A DNA stretch of 64,000 nucleotides from Clostridium sp. (GCF_021372645.1 NZ_JAJFUC010000064.1:1-64000); one strand, 5' to 3'; shown: positions 32,504 through 43,149, numbered from the stretch's first letter. Notes: generated from the sequence alone by a model not told the origin. Program-made: numbers and translations.

Positions 32504-34864
32504 ATGAATGAACGTTCTCTAAGAATATTAGAGTTTTATAAAATCAAAGAGAAAATTAAAAAATATGCAAGAACAAATGCTGGTAAGGCAATGGTAGAAG
32601 CTCTTGAGCCTTATGATAATGTGTATGAAATAAATAACAAACTAGAGGAAACAAACGAAGCTCTTGAAATTTTAATTACTAAGGGAAATCCACCTCTTGA
32701 AGGTCTTTTTGATATACATGAAGGGCTTGAAAGGGCTAAAAAAGGTGGTACTTTAACACCAGAACAATTACTACGAGTTGGAAGTATGCTTAGGGTTTCT
32801 AGAACTATGAAGGAATTTTTTAAGAGAGAAGAAGCTGAAAAATCATATCCAAGGCTTAAAGATTTAGCGTACATATTAGTTCCTATAAAGCCATTAGAAG
32901 ATGAAATAGAAAGAGCTATAGTATCAGAAGAGGAAATTAGCGACAAAGCTAGTCAAACTTTATATAATATAAGAAGAAGCCTTAAAGAAAAGAATTCTTC
33001 AGTTAGGGAAAAAATAAACTCTATAGTTAGAAGTAATTCAAAATATCTACAAGATGATTTATATACTATGAGAGGCGATAGGTATGTAATTCCTGTAAAG
33101 TCAGAATATAAGAGCCAAGTTCCTGGGCTTGTACATGATCAAAGTTCTACTGGAGCTACATTTTTTATTGAGCCTATAAGTTTAGTAAATTTAAATAATG
33201 AAATAAGAGAATTAGTTTTAAAAGAAAAAGCTGAAATAGAAAGAATATTAACTGAACTTTCTTTAAAAGTTCAAGATCATGGAGAACAATGCTTAAATAA
33301 TTTAAAAATACTTGTAGAATTGGACTTTATATTTGCAAAAGGAAGATATGCGTCTTCGCTAAATGCAATAAAACCAATAGTGCGCGAAGATGGAGTATTT
33401 AATATATTATCAGGAAGACATCCTTTAATAGACCGTGATAAGGTTGTACCTGCTGACATTTACTTGGGAGAAGAATTTGAAACATTAATGATAACAGGTC
33501 CAAACACTGGTGGTAAAACTGTTACTATAAAAACAGTTGGATTACTTCACATTATGGGATTAAGTGGACTTTTAATACCTGCTCGTGATAATTCATCTAT
33601 AGCTTTCTTTAAAGAGATTTTTGCAGATATAGGTGATGAGCAAAGTATTGAACAAAGTTTATCTACTTTTTCATCCCATATGACTAATATAGTTAATATT
33701 ATGAGACATGTAGATGATAAGTCATTAGCACTATTTGATGAACTTGGAGCAGGTACTGATCCTGCAGAAGGTGCAGCACTTGCAGTATCTATTTTAGAAA
33801 CTTTAAGAAAGAGGGGAGCAAAATTAATTGCAACTACTCATTATAGTGAACTTAAAGCATATGCATTAAAAACAGAGAGGGTTGAAAATGCTTCTGTTGA
33901 ATTTGATATAGAAACTTTAAGCCCAACTTATAGATTATTAATTGGTGTACCAGGAAAATCTAATGCTTTTGAAATTTCTAAGAGATTAGGACTTGTAGAA
34001 GGTGTAATAAAACGAGCTAAAGAATATATGTCAGAAGAAAATCTTCAATTTGAGAATTTGATTAGAGAGCTTCAAGAAAAGAGTATAATAGCAAAACAAG
34101 AGGCAAGGGAAGCTAAAAAGCTTAAAGATGAAGCTGAGGAACTTAAGAAAAAATTTGAAGATAAGCTTGAAAGATTAGAAAAAACTAGAGAAAAAGTTTA
34201 TATGGATGCTAGACGTGAAGCAAAAGATATAGTATCAAATGCAAAAGATGAAGCAGATGATATTTTAAAAGCTATGAGAGAACTTGAAAAGCTTGGAATA
34301 GCAACTGGTGGAAGGCAAAGGCTTGAAGAAGAACGTAAAAAGCTTAAAGCAAATTTGGAAGCTCAAGAAAAAGGCATTCATAATATGAAAGAAAATCAAG
34401 GTGAAGTTATAACTAAAGTCACTGTTGGAATGGAAGCATTTTTACCTTCGTTGAATCAACAAGTAATAATTATCTCTATGCCAGATAATAGGGGTGAAGT
34501 TCAAGTTGAAGCTGGAATTATGAAAATAAATGTTAAATTAAAAGATTTAAGAAAAACTAAAGTTACCAAATCAGAAAAGGTAAGAAAAAAGAGAGAAGTA
34601 AAGCTTAATTTAAGTAGTGTGGAATCACGAGTAGATTTAAGAGGTTTAGATGCAGAAGAAGCATGCTATAAAGCAGATAAATATCTAGATGATGCTTATT
34701 TAGCTAATCTAGGAGAAGTAACTATAGTTCATGGTAAAGGAACTGGTGTACTTAGAAAAGCTATAAACGATATGCTTAAAAGACATACCCATGTAAAGTC
34801 ATATAGATTAGGTGCTTATGGCGAAGGTGGAGATGGAGTTACTATGGTTGAGCTTAAGGGATAA
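32504..34864 (+). CDS. mutS2: Endonuclease MutS2
   Basis: A 786-residue MutS homologue without the mismatch-recognition domains. It has the MutS core and lever helices (about 1-300), the ATPase with Walker A TGPNTGGKT (near 330) and the LFDELGAGTDPAEGAALA Walker B/signature region, a coiled-coil linker (about 510-630) and a C-terminal Smr nuclease domain (about 705-786) with the motifs VDLRGLDAEE and VHGKGTG. MutS2 proteins act on recombination intermediates or, in B. subtilis, on collided ribosomes. GGGTGTG lies upstream of the ATG. It is followed 32 bases later by the DUF523 gene. Confidence 0.96.
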   Translation: MNERSLRILEFYKIKEKIKKYARTNAGKAMVEALEPYDNVYEINNKLEETNEALEILITKGNPPLEGLFDIHEGLERAKKGGTLTPEQLLRVGSMLRVSRTMKEFFKREEAEKSYPRLKDLAYILVPIKPLEDEIERAIVSEEEISDKASQTLYNIRRSLKEKNSSVREKINSIVRSNSKYLQDDLYTMRGDRYVIPVKSEYKSQVPGLVHDQSSTGATFFIEPISLVNLNNEIRELVLKEKAEIERILTELSLKVQDHGEQCLNNLKILVELDFIFAKGRYASSLNAIKPIVREDGVFNILSGRHPLIDRDKVVPADIYLGEEFETLMITGPNTGGKTVTIKTVGLLHIMGLSGLLIPARDNSSIAFFKEIFADIGDEQSIEQSLSTFSSHMTNIVNIMRHVDDKSLALFDELGAGTDPAEGAALAVSILETLRKRGAKLIATTHYSELKAYALKTERVENASVEFDIETLSPTYRLLIGVPGKSNAFEISKRLGLVEGVIKRAKEYMSEENLQFENLIRELQEKSIIAKQEAREAKKLKDEAEELKKKFEDKLERLEKTREKVYMDARREAKDIVSNAKDEADDILKAMRELEKLGIATGGRQRLEEERKKLKANLEAQEKGIHNMKENQGEVITKVTVGMEAFLPSLNQQVIIISMPDNRGEVQVEAGIMKINVKLKDLRKTKVTKSEKVRKKREVKLNLSSVESRVDLRGLDAEEACYKADKYLDDAYLANLGEVTIVHGKGTGVLRKAINDMLKRHTHVKSYRLGAYGEGGDGVTMVELKG

Positions 34865-34896
34865 TCTTAATCATTTATTGAAATAGAGGTGATTTT

Positions 34897-35619
34897 ATGT
34901 ATATAATAAGTGCATGTTTATGTGGAGTTAACTGCAAATATAATGGAAAGAATAATTTAAATGATAGATGTTTAAAATTATTTAAAGAAGGAAAGGCTGT
35001 TTTAGTTTGTCCAGAACAATTGGGGGGATTACAAACACCTAGAAATCCAGTTGAACTAAATAATATGGCAAGTGAAGTATTAGAGGGAAATGGAAATGCA
35101 TTAAGCAATAAAGGCGAAGATGTAACTAAACAATTTTTAAATGGGGCTTATGAAACATTAAAAATTGCAAAAGAACTTGGATCTACTAAAGCGATATTAA
35201 AAGAAGGAAGTCCTTCATGTGGAGCTAATTTTGTATATGATGGCACATTTACAAGTAATAAAATTAAAGGTAAAGGAATAACAGCATATCTTTTAGAAAA
35301 AGAAGGAATAACTGTATTCTCAGATGAAGACTTAGAAGTAGATAATAGTAAATTAGTATATCTTAATGAATTTGACAGAGAAAAAGCTAAAAAGAGAAAA
35401 CTTTTTGAGTTAGAAGAAGAAAGTGAAGATGAAGAATATTTTGATCTAACTCAAAATTTAACAGATATGTCAGAGTTACCTCCAAAGGTTGAAGAAAATG
35501 TTAAGAAACTTATGATTTCATTAGCACGTGACTTAATGGGGTTTGAAGAAGTGGATGAAATTGCAGAAGCAACAGGGTTAAGTGTTGAAGAAGTTGAAGA
35601 AATATTAGACGAAAAATAA
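34897..35619 (+). CDS. DUF523 family protein with an acidic C-terminal extension
   Basis: Residues 1 to about 145 are a DUF523 domain with conserved cysteines: ISACLCGVNCKYNG at the start, VCPEQLGGLQTPR and KEGSPSCG. They suggest a metal or Fe-S site. The family is widespread in anaerobes and its function is unknown. Residues about 150-240 are an acidic extension (EEESEDEEYFDLTQN), and the end (FEEVDEIAEATGLSVEEVEE) resembles a small helix-turn-helix-like tail. AGAGGTG lies 7 bases before the ATG. It is probably co-transcribed with mutS2 and ends before a strong terminator. Confidence 0.8.
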   Translation: MYIISACLCGVNCKYNGKNNLNDRCLKLFKEGKAVLVCPEQLGGLQTPRNPVELNNMASEVLEGNGNALSNKGEDVTKQFLNGAYETLKIAKELGSTKAILKEGSPSCGANFVYDGTFTSNKIKGKGITAYLLEKEGITVFSDEDLEVDNSKLVYLNEFDREKAKKRKLFELEEESEDEEYFDLTQNLTDMSELPPKVEENVKKLMISLARDLMGFEEVDEIAEATGLSVEEVEEILDEK

Positions 35620-35727
35620 TCTCACAATATTGATAAAAAAATATTATATTTGGCTTCATTTAAAAATATAGCTTGACCGATTGGGCTACACATAGAAATT
35701 GTTGCTGGTAAATTTAGTAATAATTAA

Positions 35728-35766
35728 GTTAAAGGAGATACTTGTTTCATAAGTATCTCCTTTAAC
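35728..35766. terminator. Bidirectional terminator
   Basis: A perfect 16-bp stem (35728-35743 with 35751-35766; the arm begins gttaaaggagat) and a 7-base loop between convergent genes. This is the strongest hairpin of this part of the window. Confidence 0.9.
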
Positions 35767-35799
35767 TTATATGTGTTTAATTTTTAAAATTCTAGACAT

Positions 35800-37275
35800 T
35801 TATTCAATATCTGCTAGTATATTTTTCATCTGACGAAATTCATCATGAACATCTTCAGTAACTTCTTCAGTTAAAAGACTAACAATAACAACAGAAAGAA
35901 TAGATAGTACGAAACCTGGAATCATTTCATAAATATAAGCAGATAAACCAGTCGTGATCCATATGATAACTGTTAATCCACCAACAATCATTCCTGATAG
36001 AGCTCCCCATTTAGTCATTCTCTTCCAGTAAAGACTTAATAGAAGTACTGGTCCAAAAGCTGAACCAAAGCCAGCCCACGCTTGACCAACTATACTAAGT
36101 ATAGTCTTATTTGGTAAGTATGCTAATATTGTTGCTAAGGCTGAAATTACAACTACTGCTAATCTGCCTATTACCATTTGTTGCTTTTCAGAAGCTTCTT
36201 TATTAAAGAAGGTTAAATAAAAGTCTTTTGTAATTGAACTGGAACAAACCAAAAGCTGAGAGGAAAGAGTACTCATAATAGCAGCAAGTACTGCAGAGAG
36301 TATAATTCCTGTAATAAAAGGATGAAATAAAATGTCTCCAAGACGAAGAAAAACTGTTTCAGGATCACTTAATGGGCTTTGGTGTTGAGTAAAATATACA
36401 AGGCCTATAAGACCACTTGCAACAGCTCCTAAAAGACCTATAGCCATCCAGCCGATACCGATTCTTCTTGCTGATTTTAATTCCTTTGCAGAGTTTATTG
36501 CCATAAAACGAACAATAATATGTGGCTGACCAAAATATCCAAGCCCCCAGGCTAGAAGGCCAATAATTGTAGAGATACTGGTTCCTCTAAACATATCAAA
36601 TAACGCAGGATCAATATTTTGAATTTTACTTATAAATTCTCCAGGGGCTAAACCTACATTTATATAAGCTACAACTGGAACTACAACTAAACATATAAAC
36701 ATTAAAGTTCCTTGGAAGAAATCTGTAAGACTTACGGCTAAAAATCCTCCAAAATATGTATAAAGAACAACAACAGATAAAGTTACTACTACACCCATTG
36801 TATATGTTAGTTTAAAAGTATCAACAAATAACTTTCCTCCAGCCACAATACCTGATGAAATATAAAGAACAAAGAAAACAAGAATTATCATACCTGATAC
36901 AAGTCTAAGCATGTTAGATTTATCCTTAAAGCGATTTTCTAAGTAATCTGGAACTGTTAATGAGTCATTAGCTACCTCTGTATAAACTCTAAATCTTGGA
37001 GCTAATAAAAGATAATTTAAATAAGCTCCGAGTGTTAATCCAATTCCTATCCAGATACTGGAAATTCCAGTTAAATAAACTGCCCCAGGAAGTCCCATAA
37101 GCATCCAGCCACTCATATCACTTGCACCGGCTGAAAGTGCTGTAACCATAGGACCAAGACCTCTTCCTCCTATCATATAATCTGAGAGATTAGATGTTTT
37201 TCTGTAAGAATAATATCCTATTCCAAGTAAAATGAATAGGTATACTCCAATTGCAACAATTGACCATAATTGCAT
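35800..37275 (-). CDS. putP: Sodium/proline symporter
   Basis: A 491-residue sodium:solute symporter with about thirteen membrane helices. The segment SALSAGASDMSGWMLMGLPG near residues 48-67 (helix 2, sodium and proline site in PutP) and the later LAWGLGYFGQPHIIVRFMA are PutP-specific within the SSF family. It imports proline with sodium; proline can serve as a Stickland acceptor or osmolyte in clostridia. AAGGAGG lies 10 bases before the ATG. It is monocistronic on the minus strand. Proline-use genes (prdA, putA) are not nearby. Confidence 0.93.
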   Translation of the reverse strand: MQLWSIVAIGVYLFILLGIGYYSYRKTSNLSDYMIGGRGLGPMVTALSAGASDMSGWMLMGLPGAVYLTGISSIWIGIGLTLGAYLNYLLLAPRFRVYTEVANDSLTVPDYLENRFKDKSNMLRLVSGMIILVFFVLYISSGIVAGGKLFVDTFKLTYTMGVVVTLSVVVLYTYFGGFLAVSLTDFFQGTLMFICLVVVPVVAYINVGLAPGEFISKIQNIDPALFDMFRGTSISTIIGLLAWGLGYFGQPHIIVRFMAINSAKELKSARRIGIGWMAIGLLGAVASGLIGLVYFTQHQSPLSDPETVFLRLGDILFHPFITGIILSAVLAAIMSTLSSQLLVCSSSITKDFYLTFFNKEASEKQQMVIGRLAVVVISALATILAYLPNKTILSIVGQAWAGFGSAFGPVLLLSLYWKRMTKWGALSGMIVGGLTVIIWITTGLSAYIYEMIPGFVLSILSVVIVSLLTEEVTEDVHDEFRQMKNILADIE

Positions 37276-37648
37276 ATTAAATTGCCTCCTTAAAATTATT
37301 TAGTATTAAAAGAATATTATCATAAAAATATCATGAATATATTATCATATTATTTAAAAAACAACAAATCAATTAATTTGAATTTTCTATTTAAAAAATA
37401 TTTGACTGAAAGTTTTTCTGAAAAATAGAACAAATATAATAAATTTTAAAATATATAATTGGAAAATTAATGTCAAGGAGCATTTAAAGGCGTATTTGCC
37501 AACATAAGAAGATTATGATAGTATATTAACGAATATAAGGAACATACTATATGTTAATAAATTTTAAGTTTGTAATTAATATTGTTATGAATTTAGAAAA
37601 ATAAATTTAAAATAATTGTTTAATAATACGAATGGAGGACATGAAAAT
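37276..37648. other. Divergent gap between putP and the zinc-ribbon gene
   Basis: About 370 bases, extremely AT-rich. Near 37518-37560 the words gatagtatattaac and tactatatgttaat can pair loosely. I see no clear promoter, gene or RNA. Confidence 0.35.
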
Positions 37649-37990
37649 ATGTTGGATTTACCAAAGTGCCCAAAATGTAATTCAGAATATACTTATGAAG
37701 ATGGAGGTCTTTTCATTTGCCCAGAATGTGCTTATGAATGGACTGCAGAATCAGAAAATAAAAATAATGAAGATGAAAAGATTGTTAAGGATTCAAATGG
37801 AAATATCTTAAACGATGGTGATTCTGTAACAATAATTAAAGATCTTAAAGTAAAGGGAAGTTCATCATCAATAAAAATAGGGACTAAAGTAAAAAATATA
37901 CGTTTAGTTGATGGAGATCATAATATTGATTGCAAAATTGATGGATTTGGAGCTATGAAATTAAAATCTGAATTTGTTAAAAAGGTATAA
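37649..37990 (+). CDS. Zinc-ribbon YjdM/PhnA-like protein
   Basis: A 113-residue protein that starts [20 protein letters not shown], with a CPKC...CPEC zinc ribbon at about residues 7-30 and a C-terminal SH3-like beta barrel ([17 protein letters not shown]). This is the layout of YjdM, formerly PhnA of the 'alkylphosphonate uptake' label; it is not a phosphonate hydrolase and its role is unknown. The frame opens at a TTG at 37616, but GGAGG at 37634-37638 sits 10 bases before the ATG at 37649, which I take as the start. A terminator follows at 38048. Confidence 0.88.
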   Translation: MLDLPKCPKCNSEYTYEDGGLFICPECAYEWTAESENKNNEDEKIVKDSNGNILNDGDSVTIIKDLKVKGSSSSIKIGTKVKNIRLVDGDHNIDCKIDGFGAMKLKSEFVKKV

Positions 37991-38047
37991 ATATAGCTTT
38001 AGTTGAACAGAAATGAAATAGGTTATAATATTAAATAAGTAGTGATA

Positions 38048-38080
38048 GAGTTAGGCATTAAGCCTAGCTCTTCATTTTTT
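38048..38080 (+). terminator. Terminator after the zinc-ribbon gene
   Basis: gagttaggc (38048-38056) pairs with gcctagctc (38062-38070, one G-U) around a 5-base loop and is followed by ttcatttttt. Confidence 0.8.
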
Positions 38081-38198
38081 ACATATGCATGGGTTAGATA
38101 GAGGAGATTTATTTAATTTTAATAAAAATAAATAATTTAAAGAAGAAAAAGTAAATATTCAAGGAAAAGAGATTTTTCAAATATATGTATAAGTTTGA

Positions 38199-38255
38199 AG
38201 AACCAAACAAAGAAGTGATTTAAATTATTGTGCTTTGAGTTTGGTTCTTTATTTT
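38199..38255 (+). terminator. Second hairpin/terminator before sbcD
   Basis: agaaccaaac (38199-38208) pairs with gtttggttct (38239-38248), with additional pairing possible inside the 30-base loop, and is followed by ttattttggg. Confidence 0.6.
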
Positions 38256-38369
38256 GGGATTTAGAACTAGAAATTATACAATATTGAAAATTGTATTGGA
38301 AAAGATATCTTCGAATAGTCTATAATATTATTAGCTAAGATGAGAAATTTAATAGGGAGGCGTTAGATT

Positions 38370-39599
38370 TTGAGGATATTACATACAGCGGATTGGCATC
38401 TAGGTAAAAATTTAGAAGGCCAAAGCAGAATGGATGAGCAGGAACAATTCTTAAATGATTTTGTAAAAATTGTTGAAGAAAATAATATAGATTTAATTAT
38501 GATTGTAGGGGACGTTTATGATAGTTCAAATCCTCCAGCAAGGGCGGAAAAAATGTTTTATGATACTTTGAAAAGATTATCAGGAAATGGGGAGAGGCTT
38601 ACTTTAGTTATTTCAGGGAATCATGATAATCCAGATAGATTGGTTGCAGCAGGACCCCTTGCTCGTAATCATGGAATTATTATGGTTGGAACTCCAAAGA
38701 CTGTGGTTTCTTGTGGAGAATATGGTAAGCATAAAGTAATAGAATCAGGGGAAGGGTTCATTGAAATTGAAATAAATAATGAAAGAACAGTTATTTTAAC
38801 TGTACCTTATCCAAGTGAAAGAAGATTAAATGAAGTCATTTATAATGGCATGGATGAGGAAGAAGAAAAAGTTAAATCATATAGTGATAGAATATTTTCT
38901 TTATTTGAATCTTTAAAAAGTCATTATAGGGAAGATACTATTAATTTAGCTACATCTCATTTATTTGCTATGGGAAGTGAAGAAAGTGGATCTGAACGAA
39001 GCATTCAACTAGGTGGAAGTTATATTGTCGATGGTAGTTGTTTTCCAAAGGAAGCACAGTATGTAGCCTTAGGACATGTGCATAAGCCACAAATAGTGCC
39101 AGGTACAAATAAGAAAGCTAGATATTGCGGTTCACCTATTCATTATAATAAAAAGGAAATCACTTTTAATAAGAAATGTTTTATAATTGATGTTAAACCT
39201 AATGAAGAATGCAATATAGAAGAAGTAAATTTAAAAATTTATAAGCCTATTGAAGTTTGGAAATGTTCTAGCATCGAAGAGGCTATTTTAAAATGTTATG
39301 AAAATAAGGAAAGAGACTGCTGGGTTTATTTAGAGATTAACACAGATAGATATATAAGAGAAGATGAAATAAAACAAATGAAAGATTTAAAGAAGGATAT
39401 TTTAGAAATAATGCCTAAAGTTAAAAACTTAGAAGAAGAAATTTCTTTAGATTTAAGTGATAAGTCCTTTAAAGAAATATTTAAGGATTTTTACGTAAAA
39501 GAAAGAGAAACTATGCCAGAAGAAGAGGTTGTAGAATTGCTTTTATCAATTATTAGTGAGGAAGGTGAAGTCGATGAAGCCAATCAAGCTGAAGATTAA
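38370..39599 (+). CDS. sbcD: Exonuclease subunit SbcD (Mre11-like)
   Basis: A 409-residue nuclease subunit of the SbcCD complex, which cuts hairpins and protein-blocked DNA ends. The metallophosphoesterase motifs are in order: HTADWHLGKN (5-14), VGDVYDSS (about 48), GNHDNPDR (about 89), the later TSHLF and the GHVHKPQ motif (about 238). The start is TTG with GGGAGG 9 bases upstream; no ATG fits the conserved N terminus. It overlaps sbcC by 26 bases, so the two subunits are translationally coupled. Confidence 0.95.
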   Translation: MRILHTADWHLGKNLEGQSRMDEQEQFLNDFVKIVEENNIDLIMIVGDVYDSSNPPARAEKMFYDTLKRLSGNGERLTLVISGNHDNPDRLVAAGPLARNHGIIMVGTPKTVVSCGEYGKHKVIESGEGFIEIEINNERTVILTVPYPSERRLNEVIYNGMDEEEEKVKSYSDRIFSLFESLKSHYREDTINLATSHLFAMGSEESGSERSIQLGGSYIVDGSCFPKEAQYVALGHVHKPQIVPGTNKKARYCGSPIHYNKKEITFNKKCFIIDVKPNEECNIEEVNLKIYKPIEVWKCSSIEEAILKCYENKERDCWVYLEINTDRYIREDEIKQMKDLKKDILEIMPKVKNLEEEISLDLSDKSFKEIFKDFYVKERETMPEEEVVELLLSIISEEGEVDEANQAED

Positions 39600-42500
39600 A
39601 GGACTAAATAGCTTTATAGAAGATCAAACTATAGACTTTGATAAATTAACTGATAGAGGATTTTTTGGTATATTTGGACCAACAGGGAGTGGAAAATCTA
39701 CTATATTAGATGGAATAACCTTGTCATTATATGGAAGTATGTCTAGGAAAAGTTCAAATTATATTAATACCAATTGTGATAGATTAAATGTAAACTTTGA
39801 ATTTCAAATATCTGGAGCTGAAATTAAAAGATATGCTATAGATAGGGAGTTTAGAAGAAAAAAAGATGGAACTATAAACTCTGGAAAATGTAAAATAGTT
39901 GATATAACAAATTCTGAAGAAGAAGTTTTAGCAGATGGGGTTAAAACTATAAATAAAAAAGTTGAAGAAATAATAGGTCTTAATTTAGAAGATTTTACGA
40001 GAACTGTTGTATTGCCACAAGGAAAATTCAGTGAGTTTTTGAAACTGGAGGGTAAGGACAGGCGAGATATGCTTGAAAGGTTATTTAATCTTCAACAATA
40101 TGGAGATAATTTATCTAGAAAGCTAAATGTGAAAATTAGTAAAGAAAAAACTGAGAATAGTGTTTTGATTGGACAATTAAGTGGATATAACGATATAAGT
40201 GAAGATAAATTAAAAGAAAAAGAAGAAATACTTGAAGAATTTAAGAATAACTTAGGAATTCTAAAAAGTGAATTAGAAATAATAGAAAAAAGTTATAAAG
40301 AAAATGAAGAGATATGGAAGTTACAACTGGAATTAGCAGAATACAAAGATAAAGAAAGAATTCTTAAAGAAAGGGAAGACGAGATAAATAAGGATATAGA
40401 AAGAATAAAGCTAGGAGAATCAGGGGCAAAGGTTATACCTTACATGGAAGCTTTTGAAAATACTATAAAAGAATTTCATGAAAATGAAATGCAGTTAGAT
40501 AAATTTAAATTAGTAATAGATAAGATAAATGTAGAAAAAGAAAAAATAGAAAATCTATGGAAGACCTCAAAAGATAATAAGGAAAATAAACTTCCTAATT
40601 TAATGATAAATGAACAAAAGGTTAAAGATGCTATTGAAGAAAAAAAGTTAATAGATGTTTTACAAAATAAAATAAATAACTTAAAATCAGAAGTTAAAGA
40701 GTTTGAAGTTAAGAGTAAAAAATATCAAAGTGAACTTATTAATATAGATGTAGAAATAAAAAATAAAAACAAAGAAATTAAAGAGGATGAAAAAACATAT
40801 GATGATTTGAAAATTGATCAAAACCTTAAAGAAAAAGTTCAACAAGGAATAATTGCAGAAGAAAAATTAGAAAATATAAAAGCGATTGTAAATAAGGATG
40901 ATCATAAGAAAACTTTTCTTGAAAAGGAAAATGATGAAACTATAATTAAAGGGATAGCCTTAAAAGACATAATAGAAAAAGTAAATAAAGATTTAGAAGA
41001 AAATGAAAAGCAATATGAATATTTACTTGAAAATTCACCAGGAGAACAAAAGGATTTAGTAGACTTAAATCAATTAATAGTTGAAAATGATCAAAAGTGG
41101 AAGAGCTATGATAAGTCAAACGATGAAATAAAAGCTTCTAAAGATGAAATAAAAGCTTTAAATATAGAAATCATAAAGAAAAGAGAAGAAGGAAAAAAAC
41201 AAGAAGAAGAATTAGAGAAAATTAAAAATAAACAAAAAGAAATTATGAGAGAAAATTTAGCTCATCAGCTTAGAAAAGAGCTTAATGAGGGGGAAATATG
41301 CCCCGTATGTGGATCTACTCATCATATTAAAGAAAATATAAAACAGGTAGAGATATTAGATTTAAAAACTATAGAAGACGAAATAAAAAACAAAGAAAAT
41401 TTAATAAAGGTTATTAATAATAAAGTCATTCAAAATGAAACTAAAGTTACTAATTTCAATGAAAAGATAAAAGTGAATGAAGATGAAATAAAGAAATTAG
41501 GAGCTGAATTTAAAGAGAAACCTTTAGATAAATTGAAAAATGAATTTACGAATTTACAAAATGCCTTAGAAAATTATACTAAGGGAAAAAATAGCTTAGA
41601 AAAAAAAATTAATAACTTAAGAAATGAAATAAACATTAAAAATGGAGAAATAAATGCATTAAGAGCTATAGTAACAACAAATAAAAGACAATTAGGAGAT
41701 TTAGAGAACAATATTAAAGATAATACAGAAAAATTTAAAAACTTAGAAAATAGCCTGAGTTTATTAAAATCAGAAACAGGCATAAATGATTTTAATAAAA
41801 AGAATGAAGAAATTAAAATAATTGAAAAAGAAAGAGAAAAATTAGCTAAGATAGTTAAGCACAACAGAAAATTAATTGAAAGTCTAGAAAATAAAAAAGA
41901 AAAATTGAATAATGAATTAACTTCTATAAAAGAAAAATTAGCTAAGGATAATGCAGATTTGGCTGGATATGAAAAAAATAAAGAAGAAAAGCTTCAATCA
42001 ATAAAAAATAAAGTCGACGATGAAAATGATTTAGATTCACTGCTTAATAAAATTCAAAAAAATATAAAAGGTATTAACGAAGAGTTTCAAAGTGCTGAAA
42101 ATAATAAAAACAGAATAGAAAAAGAATTTACAGATTATAATGAAAAATTAATAGCTACAATTAGCAAAGACAAAGATTTAAGTAACAGAAAAAAAGAGCA
42201 AGAAGTACAGTTAGCAGTAGCAATTGATAGTGAAGGCTTTAATTCCTTGGAAGATGTTAAGAAAAATTTAATTGAAAAAGATGAAATTGATAAGTACAAG
42301 AAAAAAGTTGATAGCTATAAAGACAATATATCAAAAGTAAGTGGAACAATTGAAAGTTTACTTAATAAAATAAATGGTAAAGAGTTAACAAAAGAAAATT
42401 ATGAACAAATAAAAGTATTGAAGAATAGCAAGGAAAAAGAATTTAATGAAGTTAATGAAAATAAAATTAAAATTGATGAAGACTTAAAGAATATAAAAGA

Positions 42501-43065
42501 AAAGTTAGAAGAGCAAAAAGATCTTTTAGAAAAAAAGAAGAAATTAGAGCATAAACTGGCTTTGCTTAGTGATTTGGAAAAATTATTTAAGGGAAAGAAG
42601 TTTGTTGAATTTGTAGCAGCAAATAAGCTGAAATATGTGTCTATTGAAGCCTCTAAAAGATTGAAAGAAATAACACATGGAAATTATGGCTTAGAAGTTG
42701 ATGGAAATGGAAGATTTATTATTAGAGATTATAAAAATGGTGGAGCTAAAAGAGATGCAACAACTTTATCAGGAGGGGAAACCTTCTTAGCATCATTAGC
42801 ACTAGCTTTAGCATTATCAGCTCAAATTCAATTAAAAGGAACAGTACCACTAGAATTATTTTTCCTTGATGAAGGTTTTGGAACTTTAGATGATGAGCTC
42901 CTAGAAGTTGTTATGAGTTCCTTAGAAAGAATTCACAATGAAAAACTAAAAGTAGGAATTATAAGTCATGTAGAAGCTATAAAAAATAGAGTACCAGTAA
43001 AACTTATTATTACACCAGCAGAATGTGGTATGGGTGGAAGTAAGGTTAAAATTGAGAGAAGCTAA
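39574..43065 (+). CDS. sbcC: Exonuclease subunit SbcC (Rad50-like)
   Basis: An SMC-like ATPase of about 1163 residues. Walker A is FGPTGSGKST near residue 32. Two long coiled coils flank the zinc hook CPVCG (encoded near 41299), and the C-terminal lobe has the ABC signature LSGGETFLASLALA and Walker B LFFLDEGFGTLDDE. The hook lets two complexes join. The frame opens at a GTG at 39556, but the ATG at 39574, with GGAAGG upstream and a start MKPIKLKIKGLNSF that matches the family, is preferred. It lies directly behind sbcD and is followed by a strong terminator. Confidence 0.95.
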   Translation: MKPIKLKIKGLNSFIEDQTIDFDKLTDRGFFGIFGPTGSGKSTILDGITLSLYGSMSRKSSNYINTNCDRLNVNFEFQISGAEIKRYAIDREFRRKKDGTINSGKCKIVDITNSEEEVLADGVKTINKKVEEIIGLNLEDFTRTVVLPQGKFSEFLKLEGKDRRDMLERLFNLQQYGDNLSRKLNVKISKEKTENSVLIGQLSGYNDISEDKLKEKEEILEEFKNNLGILKSELEIIEKSYKENEEIWKLQLELAEYKDKERILKEREDEINKDIERIKLGESGAKVIPYMEAFENTIKEFHENEMQLDKFKLVIDKINVEKEKIENLWKTSKDNKENKLPNLMINEQKVKDAIEEKKLIDVLQNKINNLKSEVKEFEVKSKKYQSELINIDVEIKNKNKEIKEDEKTYDDLKIDQNLKEKVQQGIIAEEKLENIKAIVNKDDHKKTFLEKENDETIIKGIALKDIIEKVNKDLEENEKQYEYLLENSPGEQKDLVDLNQLIVENDQKWKSYDKSNDEIKASKDEIKALNIEIIKKREEGKKQEEELEKIKNKQKEIMRENLAHQLRKELNEGEICPVCGSTHHIKENIKQVEILDLKTIEDEIKNKENLIKVINNKVIQNETKVTNFNEKIKVNEDEIKKLGAEFKEKPLDKLKNEFTNLQNALENYTKGKNSLEKKINNLRNEINIKNGEINALRAIVTTNKRQLGDLENNIKDNTEKFKNLENSLSLLKSETGINDFNKKNEEIKIIEKEREKLAKIVKHNRKLIESLENKKEKLNNELTSIKEKLAKDNADLAGYEKNKEEKLQSIKNKVDDENDLDSLLNKIQKNIKGINEEFQSAENNKNRIEKEFTDYNEKLIATISKDKDLSNRKKEQEVQLAVAIDSEGFNSLEDVKKNLIEKDEIDKYKKKVDSYKDNISKVSGTIESLLNKINGKELTKENYEQIKVLKNSKEKEFNEVNENKIKIDEDLKNIKEKLEEQKDLLEKKKKLEHKLALLSDLEKLFKGKKFVEFVAANKLKYVSIEASKRLKEITHGNYGLEVDGNGRFIIRDYKNGGAKRDATTLSGGETFLASLALALALSAQIQLKGTVPLELFFLDEGFGTLDDELLEVVMSSLERIHNEKLKVGIISHVEAIKNRVPVKLIITPAECGMGGSKVKIERS

Positions 43066-43090
43066 AACAATAGAAATAGTATTATAAAAA

Positions 43091-43149
43091 AATCATCCCT
43101 CTAAGAATTTTAATAAAATATTAGAGGGATGATTTTTTTATACAGATAT
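43091..43149 (+). terminator. Terminator after sbcC
   Basis: A perfect 14-bp stem (43091-43104 with 43131-43144; the arm begins aatcatccctct) followed by a T-run at 43143-43149. Confidence 0.9.

Larger units (their letters stand above)
37991..38369. other. Gap between the zinc-ribbon gene and sbcD
   Basis: About 380 bases holding two terminator-like hairpins (38048-38070 and 38199-38248). Between them lies a stretch with a short translated piece (FKEEKVNIQGKEIFQIYV) that lacks a start and ends in stop. It may be a tiny remnant; I cannot name it. The sbcD promoter should lie near 38290-38340 but is not obvious. Confidence 0.4.
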